Assembly: GCA_021442155.1 (NCBI GenBank)
Contig: CM038216.1
Coordinates: forward strand, 93,049,666-93,113,665
Length of the DNA: 64,000 nucleotides
Direction: 5' to 3'
DNA from: Cymbidium sinense
Lineage: Eukaryota; Streptophyta; Magnoliopsida; Asparagales; Orchidaceae
The notes below the pieces were generated by a model. It saw nothing but the letters and a program-made list of their open reading frames with translations, was not told where the DNA came from and made no database searches. The stretch's first letter is position 1. Each line of letters begins with the position of its first letter. Below are positions 23,346 to 34,470 of this stretch, piece by piece. The translations under genes and the position numbers were made by a program.

Positions 23346-23749
23346 TTAGTTGTTTTTGATTTCATCAACCAAGTAACACACCAAGTTCTCTAAGACACCT
23401 GGCGACATATAAATAAAATGAGCACACATAGAAAATCAAAATCCTAGATAAGTAGGATTGTCTCTATAAAGATCGTTCCATTGCGGTCGGATCGGATTCT
23501 TGATTTCTGGTTCCCCATCGAACCACCCACCTCTCGAGTAGCGGGATCCACTCATCATATCCCCAATCTCTCCCTACGCCACCACCACTGACCTCAGTGC
23601 TCCTCTGCCTCCACCCCTGCTCAGCCACCACCTCCATATCCACGGCACCTCAGATCCCCAACCACCACTTGCAATATGCCTCAGTCTTACTCCACAGATC
23701 TAGGCACAGTTGACGGTGATGTTCTATTTATCATGGTTGGTTGCCCATT
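23346..23749 (-). pseudogene. GRP gene fragment, copy 8 (eroded)
   Basis: This is the duplicate of copy 6. The UTR and Gly-rich remnants are recognisable, but the module carries many one- to five-base losses and some gains, especially in its C-rich (plus-strand) part at about 23440-23740. Flanking T-rich repeats match unit A much better than the module does. Confidence 0.75.
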
Positions 23750-25989
23750 CTTAAGTTTAGGTTTATTTTATAATTTATTTATTTACTTTAGGTTTAGGTT
23801 TAGGGTTTGGGGTTTATGGTTTGAGGTTTAGGGTTTAGGGTTTAGGATTAGGGTTTAGGGTTTAGGGTTTTGTGTTTAGGGTTTAAGGATTAGGGTTTAG
23901 GGTTTAGGATTTTTTAGGGTGTAGGATTTAGGGTTTAGGGTTTAGGGTTGTAGGTTTAGGATTTAGGGTTTAAGGTTTAGGGTTTAGGGTTTAGAATTTA
24001 GGGTTTAACATTTTCTTTTTATTTAGTAAACCAATAGGTTTAAGTTTATTTAGTATTTTTAGCTTATTTTTTGTTTATTTTAGTTTAGTTTATTTTTTTC
24101 TTATTTAGGTTTATTTTTTATTTTTATTTAGTATAGTTTATTTATTTTAGGTTTGTTTATTTAAGTTTATTTTTTAGGTTTAGGTTTAGGTTTAGGTTTA
24201 GGTTTATTTTTTAGTTGAGTTTTATTTTTATTTTATTTTTTAGGTTTAGGTTTTATTTTTTATTTTTAGGTTTAGGTTTAGGTTTTTATTTTATTTTATG
24301 TATAGGTTTTTATTTTATTTTAGGTTTATTTTCATGTTTTATTTTTTTACTTTTGGTTTAGGTTTATTTTTAGTTGATTTTATTTTATTTAGTTTAGATT
24401 TAAGTTTAGGTTTAGTTTATTTTAGGTTTAAGTTTTATTTATTTTAGTTTACTTTATTTTAGTTTAGGTTTAGGTTTATTTTATTTTTATTTTAGGTTTA
24501 GGTTTTTTTTAGTTTAGGGCTTTGGTTTTAGTTTTTATTTAATTTAATGTTTTACTTTTAGGTTTAGGTTTTTATTTAGTTTTTATTTTTTTTATTTTAA
24601 GTTCATATATTTTTATTTTAAATTTAGTTCTTATTTTATTTATGTTTTTTATTCTTAGGTTTATTTTATTTTTTAGTTCTGTTTATGTTTTTATTTATTT
24701 TATTTTAATTTTTTTATAGGTTTAGGTTTTTATTTTATTTTACTTTTTTTATTTTATTTAAGTTTAGGTTTCTTATTTATTTTATTTTTAGGCTTTATTT
24801 ACTTTAGGTTTTTTTAAGGTTTTTAGGGGGTATGGTTGAGGGTTTAGGGTTTAGGGTTTAGGGTTTAGTGTTTAGGGTTTAGGGTTTAGGATTAGTAGTG
24901 TTTAGGGTTTAAGGTTTAGGGTTTAGGGTTAGTTTAGGGTTTAGGATTAGTTTAAAGTTTAGGTTTTACGATTTTAGGGGTTAGGGTTTACGTTTATGGT
25001 TTAGTATTAGGGTTAGGGTTTAGGGTTTAGGGTTTAGGGTTTAGGATTCAGGTTTAGGGTTTAGGGAATAGGGTTAGTTTAGGGTTAGTTTTAGGGTTAG
25101 GGTTTTTTTTTAAATTAAGTAAACTGGTAGGTTTAGGTTTATTTAGTTTAATTTTTATTTATTTTAGTTTATTTTAGTTTATATTTTTATTTAGGTTTAT
25201 TTTTTATTTTTATTTAGTTTAATTTATTTATTTTAGTTTAGGTTTTATTTTAATTTATTTTTTAGGTTTAGGTTTAGGTTTGTTTATTTTTAGTTTAGGA
25301 TTATTTTATTTTATTTTTTAAGTTTAGGTTTTCTTTTTTATTTTTAGGTTTATGTTTAGATTTTTATTTTATTTTTAGGTTTAGGTTTTAGGTTTTCATC
25401 TTAGGTTTATTTTAGTTTATTAGTTTATGTTTAAGTTTTATTTTGTTTTTTTATTTTATTTAGTTTAGGGTTTAGGTTTAGGTTTTATTTGTTTCAGTTT
25501 AGTTTATTTAAGTTTAGGTTCATGTTTATTTTATTTTGTTTATTTTAGTTTTAGGTTTTTTTTTTTATTTTAGGGTCTAGGTTTTATATTTATTTTAGTT
25601 TTTTGGTTTTTATGTTTAAGTTTTTAATTAGTTTTTATTTTTAGTTATTTTAGGTTTATTTTATTTTTATTTTACATTTGGGTTTTATTTTATTTAGGTT
25701 TTTTATTTTTAAGTTTATTTAATTTTTTTAGTTTAGTTTATGCTTTTATTTATTTTATATTAGTTTAGTTTTTATTTTTTATTTTATTATATTTTTAGGT
25801 TTTGGTTTAGGTTTTGGTTTTAGTTTAGGTTTTTATTTTATTTTATTTATCTTATTTAGGTTTAAGTTGTTTTATTTAATTTATTTTTATGTTTTATTTA
25901 GTTTAGGTTTAGGTTTTTTGGCTTTTAGTGTTTAGGGTTTAATGTTTAGGGTTGGTTTTAGGGTTTAGAGTTTAGAGTTAGTTTTAGCA
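23750..25989 (+). repeat. Telomere-like/T-rich array, end of unit B
   Basis: Telomere-like blocks lie at about 23790-24010, 24810-25110 and 25915-25985. Junctions lie at about 24025 and 25113. The array is interrupted at 25990 by the 3' end of a LINE. No gene is seen. Confidence 0.8.
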
Positions 25990-26989
25990 TTTTTTTTGTT
26001 TAAAACCCAAAGCTGGGAGAGTTTTAATGCCTGAAAAAGAATACAAAGTCCTTAAGAGGGATAAATGTAAAACTACACTCAAAGCTGATTAGCTAGAGAA
26101 AAATCTCTTATCTAAATGAACCAAAAGCAAAAAATAAAAAGAACCTAAACAAAAAAACTAAAAACTAAAACAAAAAAACAACAAGAGCAGGAGTAATAAT
26201 ACCCACAAAGAAATAGCAGGAGAATGAGAGATGCAAAACCACAACCGATACTGCTAAAGAATAAGAAAGAAACCTACAAAAAACAAAAATAAGTGCTAAA
26301 GAGAAAAAGGAAGAAAGAAAAGGAAGGGAGGAGAAGAGAAGGGAAAGGCTCAGGGCTCAGTTACAAATAGGGGCAACAAAATTTGTGAGCGACTAAACTT
26401 CAAAGAAGGTTTAATCACAAAAGGCTACCAACCAATATAAGAAGAAAACCATGCTAGATCATTATAACAAACCTCTGCACGACCAAGCGACAAAACCGAT
26501 AAGAACAAGGAATAGCATCATCATAAAGGGAAAACAAACCATCAAACAATAACAAAGACCCGATAGAGGATCGATATGGAACACCAACCAGAAGAGAAGA
26601 AGAGTTGAAGAAAAGCACCCCAATGACAAGAAGGTGGGACCATAACAAAGTAAGAGATAGAAAAACACTAATAAACCATATATGAGTGACGAGCTAGAAG
26701 AAAGGAAGGAAGAGGAAATAACCAGATGAAAAAAAAAGCCAAAACCAATAAAGGTAACCACCAATGATGAAACATAGAACATAAAGGGAGTAACAAACAA
26801 TAAAGAAAGGAAAACCAAAAGGAGTGAACAAAAGTAGAGGGGTTGAAGAAGAAAAAACCCCCAAGGGAAAGGAGGCAACAACAACAGAACAGAATACCAC
26901 TAGCAGAAGCACCCCAACAAAGAAAGCAAGAGAAGCCACCAATAGGGAAGGAGAAAAAATAAATAACATAAATAAGACTTTATCTAAGT

Positions 26990-27665
26990 TAGAAAGGCCT
27001 CTTAATTTTTTAGGAATAATATCATTGATAAATAATGTAAAATCATAGAGGTTGCTCCTAAGACTAAAATCAACACAAGCATTGCCTTCCCTCAAAATAT
27101 GAGTCATTTTAAATGAAAGTTTAAAAATAAGGCTTAAATATTCATAATTAAATAGAAAACCTCAGCATTACCCTTGTGATTAGAATTGATCATAGCAAGA
27201 ACCATCTCAGCATCTGATTCTAACCCAATAGTAAGAAAATTTTTGTCCAAACAAAGCTTAAGAGCATGATAAATAGCCATCAATTCATCCATAATAATAG
27301 AAGTAGTAGAGAGAGGAGTGGGAAAAATCCAAGATAATATTTCAAAAACTATTTCGAAAAATACCACCACAACCGGACTTGTTAAGTGGAATAGAGCCAT
27401 TAGTATTAATTTTAAAAAATTAATTAAAAGGCTTAATCCAGTAAATAATTTTATAAGTTGGAGGTAAGTCAAAATAAGGAAACTTGATACCCAAAGGCAA
27501 CAAACTTGAAACCATTAAAAGTAGTACCACAAAGAATAGCAACCTTATGTAAGAAAAAAATTTATCTTTAGTCTTCGCAATAATCCTCTTATGATTCATA
27601 GGAACATTACGATGCTTAACATCATTTACTCGCCAAATAAACCAAATCAAAGTAAAAAACCACAA
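26990..27665 (-). pseudogene. LINE RNase H domain, broken
   Basis: An inter-domain segment (FIWRVNDVKHRNVPMN) is followed by a type I RNase H. The first motif reads NTNGS where the family has NTDGS, so the first catalytic Asp is Asn (codon at 27399-27401). The Glu motif (MDELMAIYHALKLCL), the second Asp motif (LESDAEMVLAMI) and the last motif (HILREGNACVDF) remain. At least two frame changes and stops interrupt the domain. The enzyme would remove RNA from RNA-DNA hybrids during reverse transcription. This copy is inactive. Confidence 0.8.
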
Positions 27666-27765
27666 TTTTGATATGCCCTTTGATAGTATTTAGAAAATAA
27701 GAGTTAAAAAGTTGCATTAAAGAAACCTTACCATTAAAATAACTTAAATTAAATAACTCCTCATA

Positions 27766-28740
27766 CTAACCCCAAACTTTAGAGGCAATGGCACCATTAA
27801 AATAAACATGACTAACATTCTCAATATGAAAGCTACACATGCATTTAGAAAGAAGATAAAAGCCTTTATCCAAAAGTAAAGAATTAACAACAATAAAACC
27901 CCTTAAAATCCTCAACAAGAGAATCGAATAAGTGGTAGGAATAATATTATTCCAAATTTTAAGAAAGACTGGAGAAGAGGGTTTATTAACTCTAATATGG
28001 TGCCAAGTATCTTTAAGGGAAAAATTACCATTACTAGAAATGATGTAAAGAACTTGATCCAGAACTGTACCATCAATAGGAATATTGATGATATTATTAC
28101 AAATGGATTCAGGAATCAAATCATTTAAGAGAGATTGATTCCAATCACCATTTAAAAAAAGATTAACTTTTAAAGAAGAAGTTGAATGAGTATTAAGCAT
28201 AGAATCATAGAAGAAACCCCCATCCGGTTATCTTGCCAAAAAAAGAAGAACCACTATTGATACCCCAAAAAATGAGAGGTTTTGCAAGCCATTTAACATC
28301 ACAAAGGCATTTCCAAGCAATAGAATCACCATGTTTATAGTTACAAATTAAGGGATGCTTACCTTTGCAATATTTGAAATTCATAAAATTAGCCCAAAGA
28401 CTAACATTCTTCCAAAAGTTCCACCATAGTTTATAGAAAAAACATTGGTGGAATCCATCAAGGTCTTGCATACCACCTTCAAAAGTACCACACATGCTAG
28501 AAGCCCAAAAGCCTTTTGGTAAAACTTATTTCAAATTCATTAAAAGAAATAACAAGAGGTAAAATATTAAAGGAAGAGAATAAAGAATACTTTTAATATA
28601 ATTAATCCACCATAAAAGATAAAATATGAAATTCAAGGGTAGAAACTTTATTCGAATATTTTGGATAACCTCACAAAGAGATGAGATCTCTTGGGACAAC
28701 AATATAAAGGAGAGCCGAAATATTTGATAGGAAGGCATTG
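27766..28740 (-). pseudogene. LINE reverse transcriptase end and zinc-binding linker
   Basis: Three frames join to one domain string. At 28738-28526 lies the end of the reverse transcriptase, with a poor match to the usual SWKAKLLSxAGRLTLIKSVL region. At 28495-28205 lies the connecting segment (LWWNFWKN, LWANFMNFKYCKG, GINSGSSFFGK), matching plant LINE polyproteins. At 28200-27766 lies the zinc-binding RT domain (NGDWNQSLL, NGNFSLKDTWHHI, and ENVSHVYFNGAIASKVWG at its end). A single-base frameshift separates the last two between about 28205 and 28230. In the family this region links RT and RNase H. The catalytic YADD-type motif is not present in the fragment. Confidence 0.8.
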
Positions 28741-28815
28741 AAGAGAAAAACTAGTAATATCCTTTATTTTATTGATTCTATGAGTAGATATAGAAACAGA
28801 AGAGATAAACCAGTG

Positions 28816-31800
28816 TTTAAAGTTTTTTTAAAGATTAGGTAAACCAGTAGGAATATGTTTATTTATTTTATCTAGTTTCTTTTATATGTTTATTTAGGTT
28901 TTTTTAATTTTCATTTAGTTTAGTTTCTTTATTTTACGGTTATTTATTTTAGTTTATTTTTTTCATTTTAGTTTATTTTTTAGTTTAGGTTTAGGTTTAT
29001 GTTTATTTTTATTTTTTTTAGGTTAAGTTTATTTTTTATTTTTAGGTTTAGGGTTAGGTTTTTATTTTATTTTTTTAGGTTTAGGTTTTAGGTTTTTATT
29101 TTAAGTTTATTTTTAGGATTTGTTTTTTTAGTTTAGGTTTAGGTTTATTTTTAATTTATTTTTTATTTAGTTTAGGGTTTAGGTTTAGTTTATTTTAGGT
29201 TTATGTTTCAATTTTATTTATTTTAGTTTAGTTTTTTTAGTTTAGGTTTAGGTATTATTTATTTATTTTTATGTTTTACTTTTATGTTTATTTTTTTGGT
29301 TTAGGTTTTTATTTAGTATTTATTTTATTTTATTTTAGGTTTATTTATTTTTATTTTACGTTTAGTTTTTAATTAATTTAGGTTTTTTATTTTTAGGTTT
29401 ATTTTAATTTTTAATTTAGTTTAGGTTTTTATTTATTTTAATTTAATTTGTTTTATATTTTATTTTTAGGTTTAGGTTTAGGTTTTTGTTTAGATTTTTA
29501 TTTATTTTAATTATTTAGGTTTAGGTTTTTTTATTTATTTTATTTTTAAGTTTAGGTTTAGGTTTTAGTTTAGATTTTTATTTATTTTATTTTATTATTT
29601 AATTTAAATTTAAGTTTTTTTATTCATTTTATTTTTAGGTTTTTTTTAGCTTAGGTTTAGGTTTTTAGGTTTTTAGATTTTTTTGTTTTTAGGGTTTAGG
29701 GTTTAGGGCTTAGGGTTTAGGTTTAGGGTTTTAGTGTTTAGAGTTTTAGGGTTTAGGGTTTATTATTAGGGTTTAGGTTTTAGGGTTTAGGGTTTAGTGT
29801 TTAGGCTTTAGGGTTTAGGGTTTTTAGAGTTTAGGGTTTAGGATTAGCTTAGGGTTTAGGGTTAGTTTAGGGTTTAGGGTTTAAGGTTTAAGGTTTAGGC
29901 TTTAGGTTTTATAGTTTTTAGGGTTTAGGATTTAGGGTTTAGGATTTTGGGATTTAGGGTTAGTTTTAGGATTTAGGGTTTAAGGTATAGGGTTTAGGAA
30001 TTAGGGTTTAGAGTTTAGGGTTTTTTTTTAAAAGAACGAAATAATCTAGTAGGTTTAGGTTTATTTAGTTTATTATTTATTTATTTTAGTTTATTTTATT
30101 TTATATTTTTATTTAGGTTTATTTTTTATATTTATTTAGTTTAGTTTATTTATTTTAATTTTATTTATTTTTAGTGTATTTTTTAGGTTCAGGTTTAAGT
30201 TTATGTTTATTTTTTAGTTTAGTTTTATTTTTTTTATTTTTTAGGTTAAGTTTTATTTTATATTTTTAAGTGTATGTTTAGGTTTTTTTTTTTAGGTTTA
30301 GGTTTTAAGTTTTTATTTTAGGTTTATTTTTTTGGTATTATTTTTTAGTTTAGGTTTAAGTTTATTTTTTATTTATTTTATTTTATTAAGTTTAGGGCTT
30401 ATGTTTAGTTAATTTTTCGTTTAAGATTAGGTTTTGTTTATTTTACATTAATTTATTTCAGTTTAGGTATATTTTATTTTTGTATTTTAGGTTTAGGTTT
30501 GTTTTTAGTTTAGAGTTTATGTTTTATTTTTTATTTATTTTTAATTTTTATTTTTAGGTTTATCTTTTAGGTTTAGGTTTTTATTTAATTTTTATTTTAT
30601 TTTATTTTAGGTTTATTTTATTTTTATTTTATGTTCGGGTTTTATTTTATTTTTAGGTTTATTTAATTTTTTTAGTTTAGGTTAGGTTTTTAGTTATTTA
30701 ATTTCAGTTTAATTTTTATTTATCATTATATTTTGTTTTTAATTTTAAGTTTTAGTTTAGGTTTTTATTTTATTATATTTTGGTTTAAGGTTTTTTATTT
30801 ATTTTATTTTTAGGTTTTATTTAGTTTTTGTTTTGGTTTTTTGGTTTTTTGGTTTTTAGGATTTAGGGCTTAGGGTTTTGGGTTTAAGTTTAGGGTTTAG
30901 GGTTTAGGGTTTGTGGTTTATGGTTTAGGGTTTAAGGTTGTAGGTTTTAGGGTTTAGGGTTTAGGGTTTAGGGTTTAGAGTTTAGGATTTAGGGCTTAGG
31001 GTTTAGAGTTTTAGTTTAGGGTTTAGAGTTTAGGGTTTAGGCTTAGTTTTAGCATTAATTATTTTAGAGTTTAGGGTTTAGGGTTTATGGTTTAGGGTTA
31101 GTTTTAGCATTTAGGGTTTACGGTTAGAGTTTGTTTTTATTTTTTATTTTTTAAAATGAATTAAACTCATAGGTTTAGGATTATTTTGTTTATTTTCTAT
31201 TTATTTTTGTTTATTTAATTTTTTATTTTGATTTAAGATTTTTTTAATTTACATTTAGTTTACTTTATTTATTTTAGTTTAGGGTTTTTATTTTATTTTA
31301 TTTTGAAGGTTTAGGTTTAGGTTTAGGTTTAGGTTTATTTTTTAGTTTTTTTTTATGGTTTGAGTTTTATTTTTTATTTTTAAGATTAGGTTTAGGTTTT
31401 TATTTTATTTTTTTAGGTTTATGTTTTAGGTTTTTAGTTTATTTTTTTTAGGTTTTGTTTTTTAGTTTAGGTTTAGGTTTATTTACAGTTCATTTTATTT
31501 TGTTTAGTTTAGGTTTAGGTTTTGGTTTATTTTATTTTTATTTTTGGTTTTGGTTTTTTTTAGTTTAAGGTTTAGGTTTTAATTTTTATTTATTTTTTTA
31601 TTTTACTTTTAGGTTTATTGTTTAGGTTGAAGTTTTTATTTTATTTATTTTAGGTTTATTTCATTTGTATTTTTAGTTTAAGTATTATTTTATTTAAGTT
31701 TTTTATTTTTTAGTGTTGTTTTGATTTTTATTTATTTTATTTCAGTTTAGTTTTTAATTTTTATTTTATTTTCTTTTTAGGTTTAGGTTTAGGTTTTAGT

Positions 31801-33580
31801 TTATGTTTTTATTTTATTTTGTTTTTTACTTTATTTTGGTTTAGGTTTATTTATTTTTTTAAGGTTTTATTTACTTTAGGTTTTTAGGGTTTAGCATTTA
31901 GGGTTTAGGGTTTAGGGTTTGGTGTTTAGGGTTTAGGGTTTAGGGTTTAAGGTTGAGGGTTTAGGGTTTAAGATTTAGGGTTTAGGGTTGTAGGTTTTAG
32001 GGTTTATGGTTTAGGGTTTAAGATTTTAGGTTTTAGGTTTTAGGGTTTAGGGTGCAGGGCTGTAGGTTGTAGGTTTAGGGTTTACAGTTTAAAGTTTAGT
32101 GTTAGTTTTAGGGTTTAGGTTTTTTCTTTTAAATTTTTTAATTTCATTATTTTATAAAATTAATTAAACTGGTAGGGTTAGTTTTATTTTGTTTTTTTAT
32201 TTTAGTTTATTTTATATTTTATAGTTTGATTTTGTTTATTTTTCTTTTTATATTTTATAGTTTGATTTTGTTTTTTTAGTTTAGATTTTTTTTTATTTTA
32301 GTTTATTTTTAGGTTTAAGTTAAGGTTTAGGTTTATTTTTAGTGTAGTTTTAATTTTATTTAATTTTTTTAGGTTTCAGTTTTATTTTTTATTTTTAACT
32401 TTTATGTTTAAGTTTTATTTATTTTTTTTAGGTTTAGGTTTATTTTTTTAATTTTAGGTGTAGTTTTTTTTTAGTTTAGCATTTAGGTTTATTTTTTCTT
32501 ACTTTTAGATTTATTTTTTAGGTTTAGGTTTTTATTTAGTTTTTATTTTATTTTATTTTAAGTAAGTTTTTATTTTATTTTATTTTAGGTTTATTTTATT
32601 TTTATTTTAGGTTTGTTTTTTATTTTAGGTTTTATTTTTTTAGTTTAGTTTAGGTTTTTATTTATTTTATTTTATTTTAGTTTTTACTTTCTTTGTAGGT
32701 TTATAATTTAGGTTTTAGTATTATTTATTATTTATTATTTGAAATAATTTTTTAAATTAAGTAAACTAGTTTGTTTATGTTTATTGAGTTTATTTTCTAT
32801 TTATTTAGTTTATTTTATTTTTTATTTTTATTTAGGTTTATTTTTATTTTTATTTAGCTTAGTTTATCTATTTTAAGTTTTTCTATTTTAGTTTATTTTT
32901 TAGGGTTTGGTTTAGATTTAGATTTAAGTTTATTTTTTAGTTTATTTATATTTTTATTTTATTTTTTAGGTTTAGGTTTTATTTTTTTCTTAGGTATAGG
33001 TTCAAGTTTTTATTTTATTTATTTAGGTTTAGGTTTTAGGTTTTTATTTTAGGCTTATTTTTAGGTATTATTTTTTAGTTTAGGTTTAGGTTTATTTTTA
33101 GTTTATTTTATTTTATTTAGTTTAGGGTTTATGGTTAGTTTATTTTAGGTTTAAGTTTAGGTTTTATTTATTTTAGTTTAGTTTTTCTTAAGTTTGGGTT
33201 TATGTTTATTTTATTTTCTTTATTTTAGGTTTAGGTTTTTTTTATTCTAAGTTTTAGTTTTATTTTTTATTTATTTTTAGGTTTATTTTTTAGGTTTAGG
33301 TTTTTACATAGTTTTTATTTTATTTTATTTTAGGCTATTTTATTTTTATTTTATGTTAAGTTTTAAATTAATTTAGGTTTTTTATTTTTAGGATTATTTT
33401 ATCCTCTAGTTTAGTTTAGATTTTTATTTATTTTATTTTAGTTTTGTTTTTATTATTTTATTTTATTTTATTATGTTTATGTTACTATTTAGGTTTAGGG
33501 TTAGGTTTTAGTTTAGGTTTTTATTTTATTTTATTTAGGTTTAGGTTTTTTTTTAGTTTTTTTTGTTAGGTTTAGGTTTT
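28816..33580 (+). repeat. Telomere-like/T-rich array
   Basis: Array units have junctions at about 28838, 30035, 31157, 32158 and 32756, spaced about 1.20, 1.12, 1.00 and 0.60 kb. Telomere-like blocks lie at about 29690-30020, 30850-31130 and 31880-32120. No GRP module occurs here. A direct duplication of about 27 bp containing TATAGTTTGATTTTG lies at about 32211-32238 and 32245-32273. No gene is seen. Confidence 0.85.
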
Positions 33581-34470
33581 TAGGTTTTTAGGGTTTAAGG
33601 CTTTGGTTTAGGGTTTAGGGTTAGGTTTAGGTTTTAGGTTTATTTTAGGTTTTAGGTTTTAGGTTTAGGGTTTAATTTTTTTTAGGTTTATTTAGTTAGT
33701 TTAGTTTTAGTTTTAGTTTAGTTTTAGTTTTATTTTAAATTAGGAGGTTTTAGTTTTAGTTTTATTTTTAGGTTTTAGTTTTATTTTTTTATTTTAGTTT
33801 AGTTTAGTTTTTTATTTTATTTTTTTTATTTATTTATTTTTATTTTATTTTATTTTTAGTTTAGTTTAGTTTATTTTTTATTTATTTATTTTATATTTTA
33901 TTAGTTTATTTTAGTTTATTTTAGTTTATTTATTTTAGTTTATTTATTTTAGTTTAGGTTTGGTTTATTTATTTTATTTTATTAGTTTTTTTTAGTTTAG
34001 GTTTATTTTTTTATTTTAGGTTTATTTTAGTTTATTATTTAGGTTTAGTTTAGTTTATTTTATTTTATTTTAGTTTAGTTTATTTTAGTTTAGGGTTTAT
34101 TTTTTATTTAGTTTAGATTTTATTTATTTTAGTTTAGTTTTATTTATTTTATTTTTTTTAATTTTTAGGTTTAGGTTTATTTTTTATTTTATTTTATTTT
34201 TTATTTTAGTTTAGGTTTTTTATTTTATTTATTTTTAGGTTTATTTTATTTAGTTTATTTTTAGGTTTTATTTATTTATTTTATTTATTATTTTTATTTA
34301 TTTTTTAGGTTTATTTTTAGGTTTAGGTTTATTTATTTTAGGGTTTAGTTTAATTTAGGTTTAGGTTTTTTTAGGGTTTAGGGTTTAGGTTTAGGGTTTA
34401 GGGTTTAGGTTTAGGGTTTAGGTTTAGGGTTTAGGTTTAAGTTAGGGTTTAGGGTTTTTAGGTTTATTTA
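33581..34470 (+). repeat. Very low-complexity TTTAG/TTTATT block
   Basis: This stretch lacks the junction motif and the usual word order of the array. It consists of short runs of GTTTTA, TTTATTTTAG and TTTAGGG words, for example repeated TTTAGTTTTAG at about 33700-33770 and repeated TTTATTTTAGTT at about 33900-33960. It ends in a telomere-like patch (34330-34465). C is almost absent. No gene is seen. Confidence 0.75.

Larger units (their letters stand above)
18071..25830 (+). repeat. Large tandem duplication, unit B (~7.8 kb)
   Basis: This is a direct repeat of 10190-18070 in the same orientation, with GRP copies 7 and 8 at the corresponding places. T-rich and telomere-like parts align almost base for base over the stretches compared by eye. 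Differences include short indels and the retained junction at about 25113. It is not an exact copy, so it is more likely a real duplication than the same sequence assembled twice. Confidence 0.85.
25990..28815 (-). mobile_element. 5'-truncated L1-type LINE
   Basis: A minus-strand non-LTR retrotransposon fragment interrupts the telomere-like array. Its 3' end is an A8 tail (T8 at 25990-25997 on the plus strand), preceded by about 1 kb of pyrimidine-rich 3' UTR (to about 26990). Upstream lie RNase H, the zinc-binding linker and the last part of reverse transcriptase. Homology stops at about 28815, so ORF1, the endonuclease and most of the RT are missing, as is usual for 5'-truncated LINE insertions. 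No target-site duplication could be recognised, because both flanks are repeats. The base composition differs sharply from the array. The several open frames in the UTR are not genes. Confidence 0.85.

Noticed and set aside
10190..25830. CRISPR-like or bacterial repeat arrays
   Set aside because: There are no equal-length repeats with unique spacers, and the transposons and gene fragments are of plant type.
26454..27107. Long overlapping hydrophobic open frames in the LINE 3' region
   Set aside because: They fall in the pyrimidine-rich 3' UTR of the LINE. The RNase H domain ends before them, and no membrane protein family is recognisable.
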